Assembly: GCA_013368325.1 (NCBI GenBank)
Contig: JAACJK010000003.1
Location: 1 to 64,000, forward strand
Origin: Ephemerocybe angulata
Taxonomy: Eukaryota; Basidiomycota; Agaricomycetes; Agaricales; Psathyrellaceae
Reading direction: 5' to 3'
DNA length: 64,000 nucleotides
Below the pieces are notes generated by a model. The model saw only the letters and a list, made by a program, of their open reading frames with translations. It had not been told where the DNA came from and made no database searches. Below are positions 32,877 through 43,400 of this stretch, piece by piece. The translations under genes were made by a program, and so were the position numbers. Every line of letters begins with the position of its first letter. The first letter of the stretch is position 1.

Positions 32877-34217
32877 ATGACCGTGACACCAGTGTCCTCA
32901 GGCATGCCCCTCCTCCCAGTATCCATCGCGCACGTCCTGGATCTCAGCTTAGCAGCAATGTACGCCGGCTCTCTAGGGTCTTTAATACGCCTCGAACCAT
33001 ACAAGACTCTCGTTTGCCATGGATGTAGATGTGAAGGGTGTTAGCGCAGGGTGCTGCAGGAACGAGAGCGCAGGGTGAACGAGCGGTGGAGGGACGACCC
33101 GAACGTTATCCGCGCCCGGCGCATAGCCGTTTCTATGGCTAGCCTCACTTGCTGCACTGCTGTCGAAGCCATAATCGCAACGTCCGCGAATGGGGTGCGT
33201 TATCCTCACTCGTATACAAGAGGACGAATGAATAGCGACTGATGACTTGATACAGGCGGTGCTCGAGGTTATGAACCACACACGAAAGTACCTCATGGCT
33301 TCACACTCGGATCCTCCCTCTTCCCCATCTCATCACACCCATCCTCTTCCTCGGCCCCCTCTACGCGACATACCTCCAACAAACCCTCCCATTCCAGAAA
33401 TTCTGGTTCCCCAAACAAAAGTTCCTAAACCTCATAGGCCTCCGTACCTACACCCTCGTACGTCCACCCGTCCCATCCCCACCCCACCCCATCCCCGCTT
33501 CTATCCACCTTCACAAGCTCATAAACTAAATTGAATTGAATTGGATGTAGGGCCCCCTCACCGAAGAAATCGTCTTCCGCGCATGCGTCCTCGCACCATA
33601 CCACCTGGCAGGCTGCTCCCCCACAAAGATGGTCTTCCTCACACCCTCTCCTTCGGGCTTGCGCACGCGCACCACGCATGGGACACTTACAACCGCTACG
33701 GCCGTACACGCCAAGCTGCGCTCAAAGCCGTTCTAGGCAGCAGTACGTCTTCCTATCTCCTCCCTCTAAATCTATTATTCTCTCCTCCCTATCAACATCC
33801 ACCCATGGCGCAGACTTGGAGTGACGTCTTACTGATAAAATACTGCGCGTATTAGCCTTTCAGTTAATCTACACAGCCCTCTTCGGCTTCCACGCAGCCT
33901 ACCTCTTCCTCCGCACCGGCTCGCTCCTCCCCGCCGTCTCCGCGCACGCCTTCTGCAACATCATGGGCTTCCCCGAGGTCGCGTACGAGATCCGGACGTG
34001 GCCGCATCGCAAATACCGTACGTCTCCCTTCATACCATTACTCTACCTTCTTTTGCTTGAGCAGCTTTTACTTGTCATGGGAAATGGATAACAGACGCTA
34101 ATTCGACGACTCTTCACAGTGATTATCCTGCTATACCTCCTCGGCATCGCAGGCTATGTGTATACCATCCCTCGGTGGACGGAAACGCCTGGGTCAATCT
34201 TCTGGCCTTCTGCCTAA
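32877..34217 (+). pseudogene. rce1: CAAX prenyl protease 2 (Rce1-like), frames broken
   Basis: Rce1 cleaves the last three residues of farnesylated CAAX proteins in the ER membrane. Readable parts in order: VSIAHVLDLSLAAMYAGSL (N-terminal membrane segment), DDPNVIRARRIAVSMASLT, ILFLGPLYATYLQQTLPFQK, then the catalytic motifs LTEEIVFR (EExxxR), FGLAHAHHAWD (FxxxH) and SAHAFCNIMGFP (HxxxN), and a last exon to TAA 34215. Plausible GT-AG introns are present. At least three frame breaks (about 33300, 33325 and 33645) are each explained by one missing base in a G or C run, so the gene may be intact in reality. Confidence 0.7.
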
Positions 34218-34638
34218 CCCAGCTGCACGTTATTGCTAGAATGTACTACTATATATGAGTATCTAGATGTTATATTCGGCCTGAGAATGATATGAACGAT
34301 ATTACGGGTATCCCAGGTCTCGATATATATAATGGACGACAGTAAAGACCTGAGATCCGAGTGAACCTGCGTTCGATAGTTTGGGCGCTTATTTTCCTTC
34401 CACAGTCCATTGGCAGCCCACGGTGTAGCCCTGTTGTGCCGTGCAACCTGTTGGTCCTCTCCAGCACGCTGACACTTTCTATGTGGGATCACAGGGAACA
34501 GGATGTGAGGAAGCAGAAATTGAGTTTGATAGTTTACTATTCCAAACTGGAAATGTGTTGAATAACGAATGGTAACCACGAAGATGAAATAGCGTACATC
34601 GGTGATAGAAGGAGTCAGTGTTCCTTCCACCAAGTAAG

Positions 34639-36871
34639 CTAAACTGAAGATAAAGATGCAGTTGCGCTCAGATCCCATACCCTAATGGTGTGATCGTGAC
34701 CACCAGAGGCAACACGTCTTCCATCTGGGGAGAATGCAACCGACCAGACAGCATCGCTGTGCCCCTCCAGGACACTCTCAAGCTTGCCTGTCAATGTGTC
34801 CCACACCCGCACCGTCCTGTCATATGCCCCAGTAACGACCTTTTTTCCGTCCGGCGAGATAGCGATTGACTTAACCATAGCTGTATGCCCCTCCAGGTTC
34901 ATAAGTACGCTGCCTGTCGACGCATCCCAGACCCTCGCCGTACCATCGGCTAACCCAGACACGATCCGCGTTCCATCCATTGAAAAAGCAACGGACCAAC
35001 TTGAAGTACCGGGCCAAACCGCATGGCCAGTGCTGTGCCCTTGCAACACACTCTGCAGGGTGCATGTAGTCGATGATGCAGCCCATACCCGTATCGTCGT
35101 ATCCAATGCCCCAGATACAATCCGCTTTCCATCCCTCGAGAATGCAACTGAAGTGATTTCTCTGGTATGCCCCTCCAGGATGCTCTGCACCAAGCCTGTC
35201 GCCGCATCCCATACTCTCACCGTCTTGTCGTTTGACCCCGAGCAAATCCGGGACCCATCCCACGAGAAAGCAACTGCCACGACATCATCATCATGCCCCA
35301 CGAGCACCCGGTGCGCTGTTCCTGTCATTGCATCCCATATCCTCACAGTTTGGTCCTCGGACCCAGAGACGATCCAAGACCCGTCGCTCGAGATTGCAAC
35401 GGACGTGCAAACACCACTATGCCCCGTAAGGACACTTTGCACTTTGCCTGTTGATGCATTCCACACTCGCACCGTTTTGTCGGCTGACCCAGAGATAATC
35501 TTTGATCCATCCCAAGAAAATACGACGGACATAACCCAATTGGAATGTCCCTCCAGGAGAAGAGGAGGAGGAGGGGAGAGACCTTGTGGTACACCGGCAC
35601 CGGGCTCTTCAGACAGCGCGAGGGCCTCTTCCGGTACATCAGTTCTGGGTTCCTCAGCCAACGGAATGAGTTGCGGTAGCGAAGACTTCTTGAAACTCGG
35701 TGCGTGCTGCCCGAAGAGGGCTTCAACACCCTTCTTCCATTCTCGCTGAGCGGATTCTTCCTGAATCTTGAGTCGCTGGAGCACGGCCGAGTGGAGCTTG
35801 CTCATCTCTTTAGACAGAGCGAGCGAGACCTGTGATAGATAGAACGATTCGAGAACCGGAGCCCAGTTCTTGGGTTGTGCAACTATCTCGGGGTGGATAG
35901 CGTAGCCACCGAGACCGCCCAGGAATACTGGGTTATCACCGAGCTTCCCTTCCCATCCATCCTCCAGACCATCCCGCATAGCGTCAAGGGAAGTGGAAAT
36001 AGAACTATGGAGAGCTCGGAAGTTCTCCAGTTCTTTCGTGAACCATTCGGTCTCGGGGACTAGCCAATCGTTCAACTCTCGCTGCTTCCCATGCACAATG
36101 CGCTTCAACTTCTCTATCTCCACCGCTGCCAGTTCCGCTTGCTGACATCCCTTTTGGTAATCTCCTTCCGTCGTCGCCATCCAGCTTTCCGTTTCCTTGA
36201 GGTTGGCCTGCGCTTGCTTGAGTCTCACTACGAGCCGTTGCCTCTTCCCCACTACAACGCTCTGGGTCCCCGACAACCTTGGCCCGTCTAACTCTGCGGC
36301 AAGGGACCGCTCCTGCTCCTCACAGGTGTGTCTCTCCTTCCGAAGACTGGCATATTCCTCCACTACCGCGTCCACGTTCTCCAGTTCCTCTGCAAATCGG
36401 CTTTCGGCATCCTTGAGTTCGCCGGAAGCAGCTTCAAGCTCCTGGCGGGTAACTTCGCACTCGTGTGCGACGTTCAACGCCTCCCTATCGAGCTCAGCAA
36501 TCATTGAGATTATCTGAGCTGAGAAACTGTCGATCGTATCCAAGAGTCGTTGTCGCCGAGTGCGCCGGGTACGGGAAGCCTCCTTTGGACCTAGGGTAGC
36601 ATCGTCCGAGCTTCCATCCTTTCGACCTGGGGCAGACGCCCCATCGCCGTCCTTTGGGCCCAGAATAGCTTCGCCATGGGTTGTGGGTCCGCCTTTCTCC
36701 TGAAGGAGGAGTGCGTACTTGGCAGCTAGGTCATCTCGTTCCTTCGTGATAGCTGCCAACTTCTCCTCCAAAGTGGGTTCCGGAACCACACTTGTTGCAT
36801 TTAGTCAGTCAGGTACGCAGGAGGTACATAAGCGCTTACGCTGTTACTTTCACCTTGGAGGGTCTGTACAT
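34639..36871 (-). CDS. Coiled-coil-WD40 protein, paralogue c (GTPase domain lost)
   Basis: Exon 1 (36871-36840, MYRPSKVKVTA) and exon 2 (36790-34639, starting VVPEPTLEEKLAAITKERDD) join in phase to give an uninterrupted 727-residue protein. A charged coiled coil spans about residues 15-410, followed by SPPPPLLLEGH and seven WD40 repeats. Blade 5-6 has a short extra insertion (GHAVWPGTSS) not seen in b or e. As in b, the GTPase exons are absent and the intron looks like intron 1 of f and g joined to the coiled-coil exon. Confidence 0.85.
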
Positions 36872-36942
36872 CGATTGGGGTACTGTGGGGAGAGCTTAAG
36901 AGCCATTCCTGGCAGCATCGATCAAATGAATAACTTCAAAAA

Positions 36943-36961
36943 GCGCCCCCGCAGATAGCCG
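36943..36961 (-). promoter_or_regulatory. Family promoter motif upstream of paralogue c
   Basis: CGGCTATCTGCGGGGGCGC on the minus strand, 72-90 bp before the ATG; CCCGTCACATCTCGTCACA lies further upstream near 37020-37045. Confidence 0.55.
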
Positions 36962-37218
36962 AGCTCTGTGCATAGCCATCGTTATCGATGGCGATAAGCG
37001 CTGAGCATGAACGCCAGAATGGATCTATGTGACGAGATGTGACGGGGCTGGAAGAGGACGTAGAATCAATCAGCTTATTGCGGACCTTACTACCAACCCA
37101 TAGCAGCTGCTTGTAATGTTCTGACCAGCTCTGCGGGCTGTAGGCCTGGTAGCTCAAATGCAGTGGCCTAGCCGCTCCACCCTCACACCTCTCTTGGCCG
37201 ATGTTTGAAATTAGCGCC

Positions 37219-37443
37219 TGAAAAGCGCCAGGCATTGAGGCCAATGCAAGCGTCGTTTAGGCTGATGTCGTTACACGAGATCGTGGTCAGTGGTCAACCA
37301 ACAGAGCCGGGAACGCGACGGGCGATGGCCCCAAGGGACCAGTGGCTGACCGAGTGCCGAAGTCGCCGATAACGGCAAGATAGCGGGCGCCTAATGAGGA
37401 TGGGGTTACTCCCTCTCTCCCTTTACTTCATTTATGGGGGCTT
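37219..37443. repeat. Shared intergenic module between paralogues c and d
   Basis: CAAGCGTCGTTTAGGCTGAT, GTGGTCAGTGGTCAACC and GGACCAGTGGCTGACC resemble the modules near 32575 and 48840. A degenerate GGGCGCCTAATG at about 37387 may be a decayed terminal motif. Confidence 0.45.
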
Positions 37444-38622
37444 GAGCGTCAATTGAACCGTAACCATGGAGCACATGTACATTGGTGATAAAAGGAGCCA
37501 GTGTCTCCTCTACTAGGTAAGCCAATCTTAATGAGATAAAGCTGCAGGTGCACCGACATCCCAAATCCTAATGGTGTTATAGTCTCCCCCAGATGCAACA
37601 CGTCTTCCATCCGGTGAGAATGCAACTGACCGAATAGTATCGTTGTGCCCCTCCAAAACTCTCTGCACCTCGCCTGTCGATGCGTCCCAAACTCGCACCG
37701 TCTTGTCGTACGACCCAGAGACAACCTTTCCACCATCCCGCGAGATAGCAATCGACGTAACAAGATATGTATGCCCCTCCATGTTCCTCATTACATCACC
37801 TGTCGAGAGATCCCAGATCCTCACCGTGTGGTCGTACGACCCAGAGACAATCCGTGTCCCATCTCCTGAAAAAGCAACGGACGAAACCGCATTGGGATGC
37901 CCTCGCAGCACCTTATGCAGGCTGCATGTTGTCAATGATGCATCCCATACCCTTAAGGTCGTATCCCACGCCCCAGATGCAATCCACTTTCCATCCTGCG
38001 AGAATGCGACTGAATGGACTCCTCCAGTGTGTCCTTTCAGGACACTCTGCACAACGCCTGTCGACCTCTCCCATACCCGGACCGTGTTATCGCTTGACCC
38101 AGAGCAAATCCTTGACCCATCCCAGGAGAGCGCAACTGTCTTGACAGGGCGACTGTGGCCCTCGAGCACCCGTTGCACTTTTCCTGTCCTTGCATCCCAT
38201 ATCCTCACTGTTTTGTCGTAGGACCCGGAGACGATCCAAGAACCGTCGCCCGAGATCGCAACGGATGTGCATTTGCGACTGTGCCCCTCCAAGACTTTCT
38301 GTACCTGACCTGTTGACGCATCCCAGACCCGTATCGTATTATCTTTGGACCCAGAGACAATCTTCGTTCCATCCCGAGAGAACACCACGGACATAACACC
38401 ACCGTCATGTCCATGCAGTGGAGGGGGCGGTGGGTGGAGATCTCGTGGGACACCAGACCCGGGTTCTTCATAAGGCGCGGCGGGGTCTCCAGCCGGCACA
38501 ACAGGGCCCTCAGCCACATCGACTCCAGGTCCTTCAGTCGACGGAATGAGTTGCGGAAGTGAGGACTTCTTGAAACTTGGCGCGGTCTGTCCGAAGATGG
38601 CTTCAACACCCTTCCTCCATTC

Positions 38623-38898
38623 TGTTGGAAGATTATGTAACCCGCTTTACAAATCAACCTTCGGTCATACAGACAAGCTACGCTACACTGCTTACACAGC
38701 GGGAGCTCACAGCAGTCTACGACTTAATTGGGTCTAACACCAATTAGCACTCTGGGTTTACAAGACCGGATAGCTCAGTGGTTAGAGCGTTCCCCTAGAT
38801 TGGACAGGTCCTTGGTTCAAACCCAAGTCTGGTCATTTCTTTTCCAAAGGTCACTCATCGTAACGAGTTGCACGATAATCATTGTGTAATTCTTATCA
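38623..38898 (+). repeat. TRIM LTR, left copy
   Basis: 276 bp, TGTTGGAAG to TTCTTATCA. It contains a small inverted repeat (AATTGG...CCAATT near 38732-38751) and the tRNA-like segment. Confidence 0.93.
38764..38834 (+). tRNA. tRNA-like sequence in the left LTR (pseudo-tRNA)
   Basis: 71 nt that fold as acceptor stem GACCGGA/TCTGGTC (one wobble), D-arm GCTC/GAGC and T-arm CTTGG-TTCAAAC-CCAAG. The A box TAGCTCAGTGG and B box GGTTCAAACCC are near consensus. TTTT follows at 38840-38843 as a possible Pol III stop. The anticodon stem pairs poorly (about 3 of 5), so it is probably not a working tRNA and no isotype is assigned. Confidence 0.65.
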
Positions 38899-38950
38899 TG
38901 GTAGCAGCAACTACGTTGTGGGAATTGATTTGTACCGGCTTAAGGGGGTA
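38899..38950 (+). promoter_or_regulatory. TRIM internal region: primer-binding site and polypurine tract
   Basis: TGGTAGCAGCAAC directly after the left LTR begins with the TGG expected for pairing with a tRNA CCA end; it resembles the initiator-Met complement TGGTAGCGCC but is not identical. TAAGGGGGTA ends at the right LTR and fits a polypurine tract. Only about 30 bp separate them. Confidence 0.75.
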
Positions 38951-39226
38951 TGTTGGAAGATTATGTAACCCGCTTTACAAATCAACCTTCGGTCATACAG
39001 ACAAGCTACGCTACACTGCTTACACAGCGGGAGCTCACAGCAGTCTACGACTTAATTGGGTCTAACACCAATTAGCACTCTGGGTTTACAAGACCGGATA
39101 GCTCAGTGGTTAGAGCGTTCCCCTAGATTGGACAGGTCCTTGGTTCAAACCCAAGTCTGGTCATTTCTTTTCCAAAGGTCACTCATCGTAACGAGTTGCA
39201 CGATAATCATTGTGTAATTCTTATCA
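38951..39226 (+). repeat. TRIM LTR, right copy
   Basis: 276 bp, identical to the left copy, followed by the target duplicate CATTC. Confidence 0.93.
39092..39162 (+). tRNA. tRNA-like sequence in the right LTR (pseudo-tRNA)
   Basis: Identical to 38764-38834, with the same A box, B box and T4 run. If Pol III used it, transcription would begin near the middle of the LTR and stop before its end. Confidence 0.65.
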
Positions 39227-40184
39227 CATTCGCGTTGGGCTGATTCTTCCTGAAGCTCAAGTCGTTGGAGCACGGCCGAGTGGAAGTTGGTCATCTCTTT
39301 GGACAGAGCGAGCGAGATCTGCGATAGATAGAACGAATCGATGACCGGAGCCCAGTCCTTGGAATGTACAACCATCCCGGGGTGGACGGGGTAGCCATCG
39401 AGACCTTCCAGGAACACTGCGTTATTGCCGAGCTTCCCTTCCCAGCTATCCTCCAGCCCGTCCCGCATGGCTCCAAGGGAAGTGTAAATGGAACTCTGGA
39501 GAGCTCGGAAGTTCTCTAGCTCTTTCGTAAACCATTCGGACTCCGGGGAGAGCCACTCGTCCAGCTCCCGCTCCATCCCTTGTACAGTGCGCTTCAACTT
39601 CTCTATCTCCGTCGCTGCCAGTTCCACTTGCTCGCATCCCTTTTGATAGTCTCCTTCGGTCGTCGCCATCCAACTCTCCGCGTCTGTGAGTTGGGCTTGC
39701 GCCTGCTTAAGCCTCACCGCGAGCCGTTGCTTCTTCCCTTCAACTGCTCTCGGGGTCCCCAACAACTGAAGCCCGTCTAACTCCGCGGTAAGAGACCGCT
39801 CCTGCTCCTCAAGCGTATTTTTCTCTTGTCGGAGTCTAGTGTACTCCTCCACCAACGCGTTCACGTTCTCCAGCTCCTCTGAAAATCGGCTTTCCGCATT
39901 CTTGAGTTCGGCGGAAGCAACTTCGACCTCCTGGCGGTTGGCATCACACTCCTGTGCAACGTCCAACGCCTCCTTTTCGAGATCAGTAATCATCGAGAGT
40001 ACATGAGCCGAGAAATTGTCGATCGTATCCAAGAGTCGTTGTCGCCGAGTGCGCCGGGTATGGGGAGCCTCCTTTGGGCCAATGGACGCTATCCGGCCAG
40101 CAGTCGGATAACGTCCACTCTTTGGGCCTATGGTCGCATCGTCGCTTCCATCCTTTGGACCCAGTACGCCCATGGAATCTGTTG

Positions 40185-40488
40185 TGGTGCTTGCCACAGG
40201 AATAATTGGAATCTCGAACCGAGACTATGCTTGCTTCTAAGAGCTTTATTAATCCTCCAGGCGTACAAGTGGCCCAACTGCTGTGTGGAGAATAAGTAGA
40301 GCCGATTGGGTTCACGATTTAAATTGTGTCCTGACTCACAGGAAAACTTCGAAGAACAGTCCCGGAAATGTTTAAGCACCCAGTGAGGATTCGCCAGAGT
40401 GTGCAAGCTCTTCCTACTCCTGACAAGGAGAAAGATCTGAGAAAGCAATATACGAAGTGAAGGAAGAAAGAGAGTTGAGATAAGTAAG
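40185..40488. repeat. LTR-like fragment truncating paralogue d
   Basis: TGTGGTGCTTGCCACAGGAAT followed by GAACCGAGACTATGC is shared in diverged form with 54191-54250. The left edge coincides with loss of paralogue d coding sequence. The far end is not defined because the hAT element starts at 40489. Confidence 0.45.
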
Positions 40489-43400
40489 TAGTGATGTTAC
40501 GGCCCTGGCTTGGCCCAAAAGCCGCGGCTTTGGCCTGGCCCACCATGGCCCCGGCTCACTCAAAACTTGAAGCCGGGCCAACGGAAATCTGAGGCCGGCG
40601 GCCTGGCTTGGCCTTGGCTTAAGCCGGGGCTTGTGTATATAAAAAACTTCGCAAAATCTGCTGATATTCCATACAAAAAACATAGCCTAAGTACTAAGGA
40701 CATCATCATCATCATCGCCCAAGCCCCCATCCCATACACCGGGCTCTATCTCCTCTTCCCACTCAGCATCACCATCATCATCTACAACCTCAAGTTCAGC
40801 CTCGGTGACACTACTCAAGCCTTCTCGGAAGATCACATCCTTCCGAAGATGGCACTTCATAAATTGAAGTGCCTCGACGAGATCGGGAAGGAGCCGGTTA
40901 CGGCGCTTGCTGATCGTGATTCCAGCGGCCGAGAATGCGCGCTCGCTCGACACTGACGATGCCATAATGGCAAGGTGGTCTCGGGCGAGGGAAGCCCATG
41001 TTGGCAGGCGTCCTGCATTGTCCTGGAAACGGATAGGTGAGATAGAATAACGTATACAGGAATTGAAAGAACATACCGCCCACCACGACAAAACTGATTG
41101 GCCGGAACCGAGAACATCGTTCCCATCCATGTACGCGTCGAACTCGTGTTGCCATGGCTTGTCGTGGGTGACGGGCGTGGGGACAGAGGGGGCCGTGTCT
41201 TCGTTGTCCGAGTCTACATCTTCCATCCGAGAGGGTGCCGTCGTCTGGGTAGGCTGGGAATAGACCGGGGATGATGTGCCGTAGAGTTCAATATAGCGCT
41301 CCTTAAACTAGGTAACTGAGGTTAAAGAGTACCAGGAGAGAGGAGAAGAGACTCACAACTTCCAACGTGTTCTTCCGCGCGTCTTGCTCCAACTCCTGTG
41401 ACCAGTTCTTCTGGAAATAAGTCGTCTTGACACTGGGATCAAGGACTGGGGTTCGGTTAGACATGACATGAGAAAAAGTTCTGGGTAACAGAGTAGTACG
41501 TACTCATGGAAACGTTGTACGCCGAGCTCGTCGATGTCCGAGTATAGTAAGCGGAGACCTTTGCAGCCCCGGCCTCAAGTGCGTCCCGGTAGTGGGCATT
41601 CTTCGGTTTGTTTGCGCGTGATGACCAGGCCTTGTAGAGCTTCTCGAGCGCGGGAAGGGCGTTGTGAAGAACAGGTTCGGTTTCTGACGAGAACGCTTGT
41701 TGGGATTCATCAGCGTGCTGCTGGTATCAACATCAGTCAGCAAACGACGACGGACATGATGAGCACAATGTATCACGTACCTTCAACAGGCTTGTAAACT
41801 CTTCCACCCTTTTCCACTCCTCATCCGTCAAACGAAGCCCGTCGATTTTAGCACGTTTCTCAAATGACGGCTCTTCACGCGCAATTTCGTAAATGAACTC
41901 GTCGGTATACTGCAGGAGTCAACATTAGAAAGGTCATCGGGGTTCAGAGGAGGAGAAACTGACCTCGCGCAGGTCGAGGCAGCGACGAAGCATGATGTAG
42001 GACGAAGCCCATCGCACCTTCATGTCGAGAAGGAGGGTGCGAGGGGTCTTGACACCTTTCCGGACTTGAAGATCCTTGAACAGCGCGGTTCACTTTGCAG
42101 ACGACCTGACCTGTGGTGTGATACAAGAGGTCAGGACATAAGTTTAGATGCCAGCATGCATCACGTACCTTGACTGTAGCCGAGCGAACGAGTCCTACCT
42201 CGTCTCGCTTTGCGCCTAACGCTCCTTCCGTCTCGAGTGCAGCGTCCAAGGCCCCGGTGTTGGCAGGATCATAGTGCTCCGTCTTGCTGTAGGTTGTGAG
42301 CACGGCTTGGGTGGCGAGATTTATGATGTGGGCAAGGCAGCGTATGTGCGATGCTTCGTAGTCCCAAGGCTTGAGGTTCGGGTGGTCACGAGCGCGGCGG
42401 CGGTTGAGGTGTATCGCGAATTGTTGAAGCATTGTCGTATTGTTGCTGGCGTTGTCGCAGGTGATCCAGCCGACCTGTAGGATATCAATTTTGGGCGCAG
42501 GTGGGAAAGAAGAGGAGACATTACCTTGTGTGCAACACCGAGTCGCTTGACGATGTTGTACAGAGCCTTCCCCAGCCGAACACCGTCGTGGGCGGTGTTC
42601 ATTACCGTAAAGCCCACCAATGCGCTCTCCAGCTTCCAGTCCGTCTTCCCCGTGCCCTTCACCTTCACGTCCTCAACCCAATGTGCCGTGACGGCAAAGT
42701 ATGCGTCTTGATTGCTCGCTTGCCACGCGTCGCAGGTGAGGCTGATTTTTCCACCCACAGCATCACTCTGTCATGAAACGAAGGTTAACGAATGAAAAGG
42801 GAATGAAGGTCTGTACTCACCAGCAGCCGTTTACGCAAGTCAGAGAGATTCTTCTTGAAGAGTGAGATGATGTACTTCCGGGTGCGATGGCGGTTGGGTA
42901 TCTTGACTCCTTTCGTGGCCCGGGCAGCGACGGCGATCATGTGTTGGAACCGCGGGTGTTCGAGCGCTTGGATCGGCTGGTATTCGTTCATGTCAGTTGA
43001 GACTCGAGAGTTGAGAGACGAACGTACCTGGTCCGTTGATATCAACCACTCGACGGCAGCCTCTTGAAACAAATCGTCGGTGAATGGAAGGAGCTGCGGG
43101 GTATCGCAGATGTGATCGTCGAGAGTCTTCTGCCTCATTCCGGTTTTTGAGGCCTTCTCGGCTGCGAGTTTCCTTGCGACGACGTGCTTCGGTAGCTTCG
43201 AGGTGAAGTTGTTCTTGCGGCACCAGGTGTTGTAGCTGGTCTAGAGAGGTAACGAATATAAGTATGTCAACGAGCGAGGGAAAGAATAATAAAACATACC
43301 TCATGCTTCGAACCGATGTGGCGACGCAATGTCGTGGCTTCGCTTACAATGAACATGGGCCTAGGTATAAGTTTGTGAGTACAGAGAGAGTCAATGGGGT

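Larger units (their letters stand above)
34380..37218. repeat. Unit c bracketed by inverted terminal motifs
   Basis: TTTGGGCGCTTATTTT (34380-34395) and AAATTAGCGCC (37208-37218) enclose paralogue c and its promoter. Compared with unit b, about 140 bp of extra sequence (about 34412-34560) is inserted just inside the left motif. The sequence to the left is an Rce1-like gene in both units. Confidence 0.5.
38623..39226 (+). mobile_element. TRIM-type miniature LTR retroelement with tRNA-like sequence in its LTRs
   Basis: Two 276-bp direct repeats (38623-38898 and 38951-39226) with TG...CA ends surround a 52-bp internal region that holds only a primer-binding site and a polypurine tract. The element is flanked by CATTC (38618-38622 and 39227-39231), which fits the uninterrupted sequence of sibling genes. 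The two LTRs are identical by eye, so the insertion is very recent. No protein is encoded, so it must borrow enzymes. Each LTR contains a tRNA-like segment with polymerase III boxes. Confidence 0.93.
37528..40184 (-). pseudogene. Coiled-coil-WD40 protein, paralogue d, split by a TRIM and 5'-truncated
   Basis: The N-terminal part (40184-39232) carries the coiled coil from GVLGPKDGSDDATIG onward but lacks the usual start region; at 40185 it gives way to LTR-like sequence. After LEEESAQRE-type sequence the frame enters a 604-bp retroelement (38623-39226, target duplicate CATTC). Beyond it (38622-37528) the end of the coiled coil, the proline-rich linker and seven intact WD40 repeats follow. Without the insertion the reading frame would be continuous, so this disruption is recent. 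Confidence 0.85.

Noticed and set aside
29755..35749. Long reading frames on the strand opposite the WD40 genes (for example 29755-30417 and 34784-35749)
   Set aside because: They run exactly antisense to the WD40 blades and repeat with the blade period, so they are shadows of the repetitive codons.
38623..39226. Simple tandem duplication of a tRNA gene
   Set aside because: TG...CA ends, a primer-binding site, a polypurine tract and a 5-bp target duplication define an LTR element.
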